Under the pieces are notes generated by a model that did no database searches, was not told where the DNA came from, and saw only the letters and a program-made list of their open reading frames with translations. The translations under genes and the position numbers were made by a program. Shown here piece after piece: positions 5,444-7,400 of a stretch of 7,400 nucleotides of DNA (positions within the stretch are counted from its first letter, which is position 1; the number at the start of each line of letters is the position of its first letter). This DNA comes from DATJHM01 sp035493895 (lineage in GTDB: Bacteria; Chloroflexota; Ktedonobacteria; Ktedonobacterales; Ktedonobacteraceae), in contig DATJHM010000335.1 of the NCBI GenBank assembly GCA_035493895.1, positions 1-7,400 on the forward strand, in the 5' to 3' direction.

Positions 5444-6466
5444 ATGCAGAGCAAAGACGTCGCTTTAACCCCTGACCCAAAGAAAGAAACAGGAATACAA
5501 CGGGGAAGGGATCATGTGCGCATAGGCAGAGCTGCGAACATTCCGGTTCCTGCTGCGACTCCAGTCGTCGCCGTCAGCCCGGTAGTGCTATCTGTTCCGG
5601 GTCGCCTCGTGGATTTACAGATAAAAGTGTCCGCACCGACCATCGGACGCAGCCTTCCTCTCATCCTACTCTCGCACGGCGGAGGAACGTCGAATAATCT
5701 CTCTTCACTCCACGGCTTCAGTCCTGTCGTCGATTTTTGGGCTGCGCATGGCTTTGTCGTCATCCAACCCACTCATCTCACTTCTAAAAGCCTGGGCTTT
5801 GATCCAACAACTCCTGGGGCGCCTTTATTCTGGCGATCTCGTATTGAAGATATGAACCACATTCTCGATCACCTTGATGCCATTGAAGAAGCTGTTCCGG
5901 AAATCAAGGGACGGCTTGATCGCAGTCGTGTGGCTGCTGTTGGACACTCATTCGGTGGCCAAACAGCAAGCATGTTGCTGGGAGCGCAATGTACCGATGA
6001 TGATGGAACTGTCGTGTATCTCCCCGATACCCGGATCAAAGCAGGTGTGTTGCTCGCCACGACTGGTGCTGGCGGCGATCACCTCAGTGCGGCTGCCGCT
6101 CAATTTTCATGCCTTCGAACCGCTAGCTTCGCTGAAATGACAACGCCAACGCTAGTAGTTGTGGGCGACAAAGACATCTCCCCACAATTAACTTCTCGGG
6201 GCGCAGACTACCATTCCGATCCATATTTTCTGAGCAAAGGACCAAAGAGCTTGCTTACGCTGTCTGGTGGAGAGCACATGCTCGGTGGCATAACGGGATA
6301 CGATGCGGTGGAGACCACTGACGAGAACCCTGAACGAGTGGCGACGATCCAGCGGTTGACTCTTGCCTATCTCCGGAGCACGCTTTACTCGGGAGATCCC
6401 GCGTGGTCTGAGGCATGTGCTGCATTTGCAGCTCTCAAAGAACTGGGTCATATCGAAAGCAAATGA
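5444..6466 (+). CDS. Alpha/beta hydrolase (dienelactone hydrolase / chlorophyllase-like serine hydrolase)
   Basis: The 340-residue protein has the complete serine-hydrolase triad on an alpha/beta fold. LPLILLSHGGGTS (71-83) gives the first central strand and an HGGG-like oxyanion loop. VAAVGHSFGG (163-172) is the nucleophile elbow with Ser169. TLVVVGDKDIS (236-246) supplies Asp244 or Asp242, and LSGGEHMLGG (273-282) supplies His278. DLQIKVSAPTIGRSLPLILLSHG resembles the opening of dienelactone-hydrolase and chlorophyllase/PAF-acetylhydrolase-like enzymes, which cleave esters. The first ~45 residues are Pro/Ala-rich with no hydrophobic signal segment, so the enzyme is probably cytoplasmic. It is divergent from the TetR regulator and lies behind that regulator's probable operators, so its substrate or product may be the inducer (inference). 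The family fold is secure; the ester substrate is not known. Confidence 0.9.
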   Translation: MQSKDVALTPDPKKETGIQRGRDHVRIGRAANIPVPAATPVVAVSPVVLSVPGRLVDLQIKVSAPTIGRSLPLILLSHGGGTSNNLSSLHGFSPVVDFWAAHGFVVIQPTHLTSKSLGFDPTTPGAPLFWRSRIEDMNHILDHLDAIEEAVPEIKGRLDRSRVAAVGHSFGGQTASMLLGAQCTDDDGTVVYLPDTRIKAGVLLATTGAGGDHLSAAAAQFSCLRTASFAEMTTPTLVVVGDKDISPQLTSRGADYHSDPYFLSKGPKSLLTLSGGEHMLGGITGYDAVETTDENPERVATIQRLTLAYLRSTLYSGDPAWSEACAAFAALKELGHIESK

Positions 6467-6491
6467 AGTTCGATTGTCAATTTGGGAATGA

Positions 6492-6619
6492 AATGGGTCT
6501 GGCACGGTCCTGGTGAAAACGCCTCTGGAAGGGAGTGAAAGCACCTCTCCTTGTGTTCAGTGTGGGCACATTTCTTTACAGGAAATTTCCTCGGTCACCA
6601 AATTTGTGCCAGACCCATT
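6492..6619. repeat. 128-base palindromic element 1 (MITE-like)
   Basis: AATGGGTCTGGCAC (6492-6505) is the perfect reverse complement of GTGCCAGACCCATT (6606-6619). After matching 5-base mismatched segments, pairing resumes with TGGTGA (6511-6516) and TCACCA (6595-6600). The terminal repeats are thus about 25 bases with 20 matches. The interior has no gene. No clear target-site duplication flanks it. It resembles the non-autonomous derivative of an insertion sequence or a REP-like element. Confidence 0.65.
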
Positions 6620-6626
6620 AAAGAGA

Positions 6627-6740
6627 CTGGCTCAATCTTGGTGAAAGCATCCCGCCCTGCGAAGAGAATGGCGCTTCATTCTCTGCGGAGAAAAAAACGC
6701 CATTCTCAGATAAGCTCCTCATTCACCTAAATTGGGCTAG
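6627..6740. repeat. Palindromic element 2, related to element 1
   Basis: CTGGCTCAATCTTGGTGAA (6627-6645) matches the reverse complement of TTCACCTAAATTGGGCTAG (6722-6740) at 15 of 19 positions. The left arm aligns with element 1's left arm (TCTGGCACGGTCCTGGTGAAA) and the right arm with element 1's right arm, each at about 16 of 21 positions. The two are diverged copies of one family, only 7 bases apart, with different interiors. Confidence 0.55.
6664..6707. other. 44-base hairpin inside element 2
   Basis: GAGAATGGCG (6664-6673) pairs exactly with CGCCATTCTC (6698-6707). Inside, after symmetrical 5-base loops, TTCTC (6679-6683) pairs with GAGAA (6688-6692) around TGCG. This is a strong structure with no T-run after it. 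It may be the folded core of the element or act in ending transcription between the two convergent genes. Confidence 0.6.
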
Positions 6741-6780
6741 AACCGTTTTATTCGTCAGACAACAAGAAACGAGACCCTTT

Positions 6781-6811
6781 TTGGGGGAGATTACGCCGTT
6801 TTTTCCCCCAA
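6781..6811. terminator. Possible U-tract-less terminator hairpin after the Rsm22 gene
   Basis: TTGGGGGA (6781-6788) pairs exactly with TCCCCCAA (6804-6811) around a 15-base loop, 39 bases beyond the Rsm22 stop codon. Neither strand shows a T-run directly after the stem, so it does not match the classical intrinsic terminator; position and stem strength are the only support. Confidence 0.3.
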
Positions 6812-6850
6812 TTCGAGTGCCATCATACGGCGAGGTGTCACAAAACGAAC

Positions 6851-7400
6851 CTATCGTTCCTGTTCAGCACAAATCGGCTCTGCCAGCGCCTCGCCCCATT
6901 CGTACGCCACCGATTGACGATACATCTCACGATCGCGTTTCAGTATCCGTGGCTGTACAAGGCCATCCTTGCTGGAAATTGTCAGTTCGACGAAGCCTTT
7001 CTGCACACGCGGCTGATGGATGAGTCGTCCCCAGACTGCATGCTCAAGAGGAAAACGTGCCATTGCCGCATACGAAAATTTACTCTCTTCCCATCCGGCA
7101 GACGCATCCCTCGCCTGACGCTGAAAGCGCGGCCGCCTCAATCGTTGCGGAAAATGGCACCAGTCGTCGATCAACGGGCATTCGTTGTCATGAGCACAGG
7201 GCGCGAGCGTGAAGGCTCCCTGACGAAGCAATTGCTCGCGCGCAGTTTTCACGATGGGAAAAGCCGTCGATGTTCCAGGTTCCACAATCAAGAGGACACC
7301 AGCGCACTGTTTCCAGGCCATCTCTATCACCTCCTGACGCACGGCCTCGGGCAATTCATTCAGCACATGGCCGAATACCACGAGGTCGTACATAGGAAGA
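6851..7400 (-). CDS. Rsm22-family small ribosomal subunit methyltransferase (C-terminal part, runs off the window)
   Basis: The frame is open to the right edge, so the N-terminus and most of the SAM-binding domain lie outside the window. The ATG at 7393 is internal, preceded by in-frame Leu-Pro codons. The visible ~182 residues match the Rsm22 family: YDLVVFGHVLNELP, then VLLIVEPGTSTAFPIV, then PCAHDNECPLIDDWCHF, then EESKFSYAAMAR. Family members, including mitochondrial METTL17, assemble with the small ribosomal subunit and carry a 4Fe-4S cluster. Three cysteines with suitable spacing (66, 72 and 79 counted from the Met encoded at 7393) are visible. The place where I expect the fourth, in the strand before the KDG turn, reads ISSKDG. 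The family assignment is firm. Enzymatic activity is not proven for the family in general. The start and its regulation cannot be judged here. Confidence 0.88.
   Translation of the reverse strand, partial: LPMYDLVVFGHVLNELPEAVRQEVIEMAWKQCAGVLLIVEPGTSTAFPIVKTAREQLLRQGAFTLAPCAHDNECPLIDDWCHFPQRLRRPRFQRQARDASAGWEESKFSYAAMARFPLEHAVWGRLIHQPRVQKGFVELTISSKDGLVQPRILKRDREMYRQSVAYEWGEALAEPICAEQER

Larger units (their letters stand above)
6467..6850. other. Gene-free stretch of 384 bases filled with palindromic elements
   Basis: The gap between the convergent hydrolase and Rsm22 genes contains no open frame with start signals or family resemblance. Almost all of it is accounted for by two related inverted-repeat elements (6492-6619 and 6627-6740) and a G/C-run hairpin (6781-6811). 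Confidence 0.6.

Noticed and set aside
6188..6544. Minus-strand frame opposite the hydrolase 3' end
   Set aside because: It overlaps well-supported hydrolase coding sequence and palindromic element 1, and has no family pattern.

Overview
The window looks like an ordinary accessory stretch of a bacterial chromosome, most likely from a Chloroflexota relative in the Ktedonobacteria. That placement is an inference. It rests on the gene mix (a Uma2-type nuclease, an XRE/MmyB regulator, a TetR regulator, stand-alone oxidoreductase and hydrolase genes, an Rsm22-type methyltransferase), on loose packing with long repeat-bearing intergenic gaps, and on Shine-Dalgarno-led ATG starts. No rRNA, tRNA, CRISPR array or transposase gene is visible.

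Layout. A short leader with a GC-rich hairpin and a plausible promoter precedes a Uma2 nuclease gene (275-853, +), which is visibly richer in A/T at third codon positions than its neighbours. Its stop codon overlaps the stop of a convergent XRE/MmyB regulator (850-1680, -). That regulator is divergent from a zinc-independent NADPH:quinone-oxidoreductase-like gene (1847-2806, +) across a 166-base control region carrying a 9-base inverted repeat and a hyphenated palindrome. A 623-base gene-free stretch follows. It holds a two-unit composite repeat that begins at the oxidoreductase stop codon, an 83-base palindromic element bounded by TA, a strong short hairpin and a perfect 16-base tandem duplication. 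Next comes an endonuclease/exonuclease/phosphatase-family gene (3430-4323, +).

A TetR-family regulator (4475-5218, -) and an alpha/beta hydrolase (5444-6466, +) form a second divergent pair. Their intergenic region is the best regulatory signal in the window. Two opposed sigma-70-like promoters share an almost self-complementary -35 box, and each -10 lies in a copy of the palindrome ATGATATCAT. A third copy sits downstream on the hydrolase side. This suggests one regulator controlling itself and the hydrolase.

The last gap (6467-6850) carries two adjacent, sequence-related palindromic elements of about 115-130 bases. The window ends inside an Rsm22-family methyltransferase gene (6851 to beyond 7400, -), which has three of the expected iron-sulfur cysteines visible.

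I did not find a convincing new multi-gene system. The points most worth checking are the mirrored TetR operator-promoter, the several families of non-coding palindromic repeats, and an apparent Cys-to-Ser change in the Rsm22 homologue.
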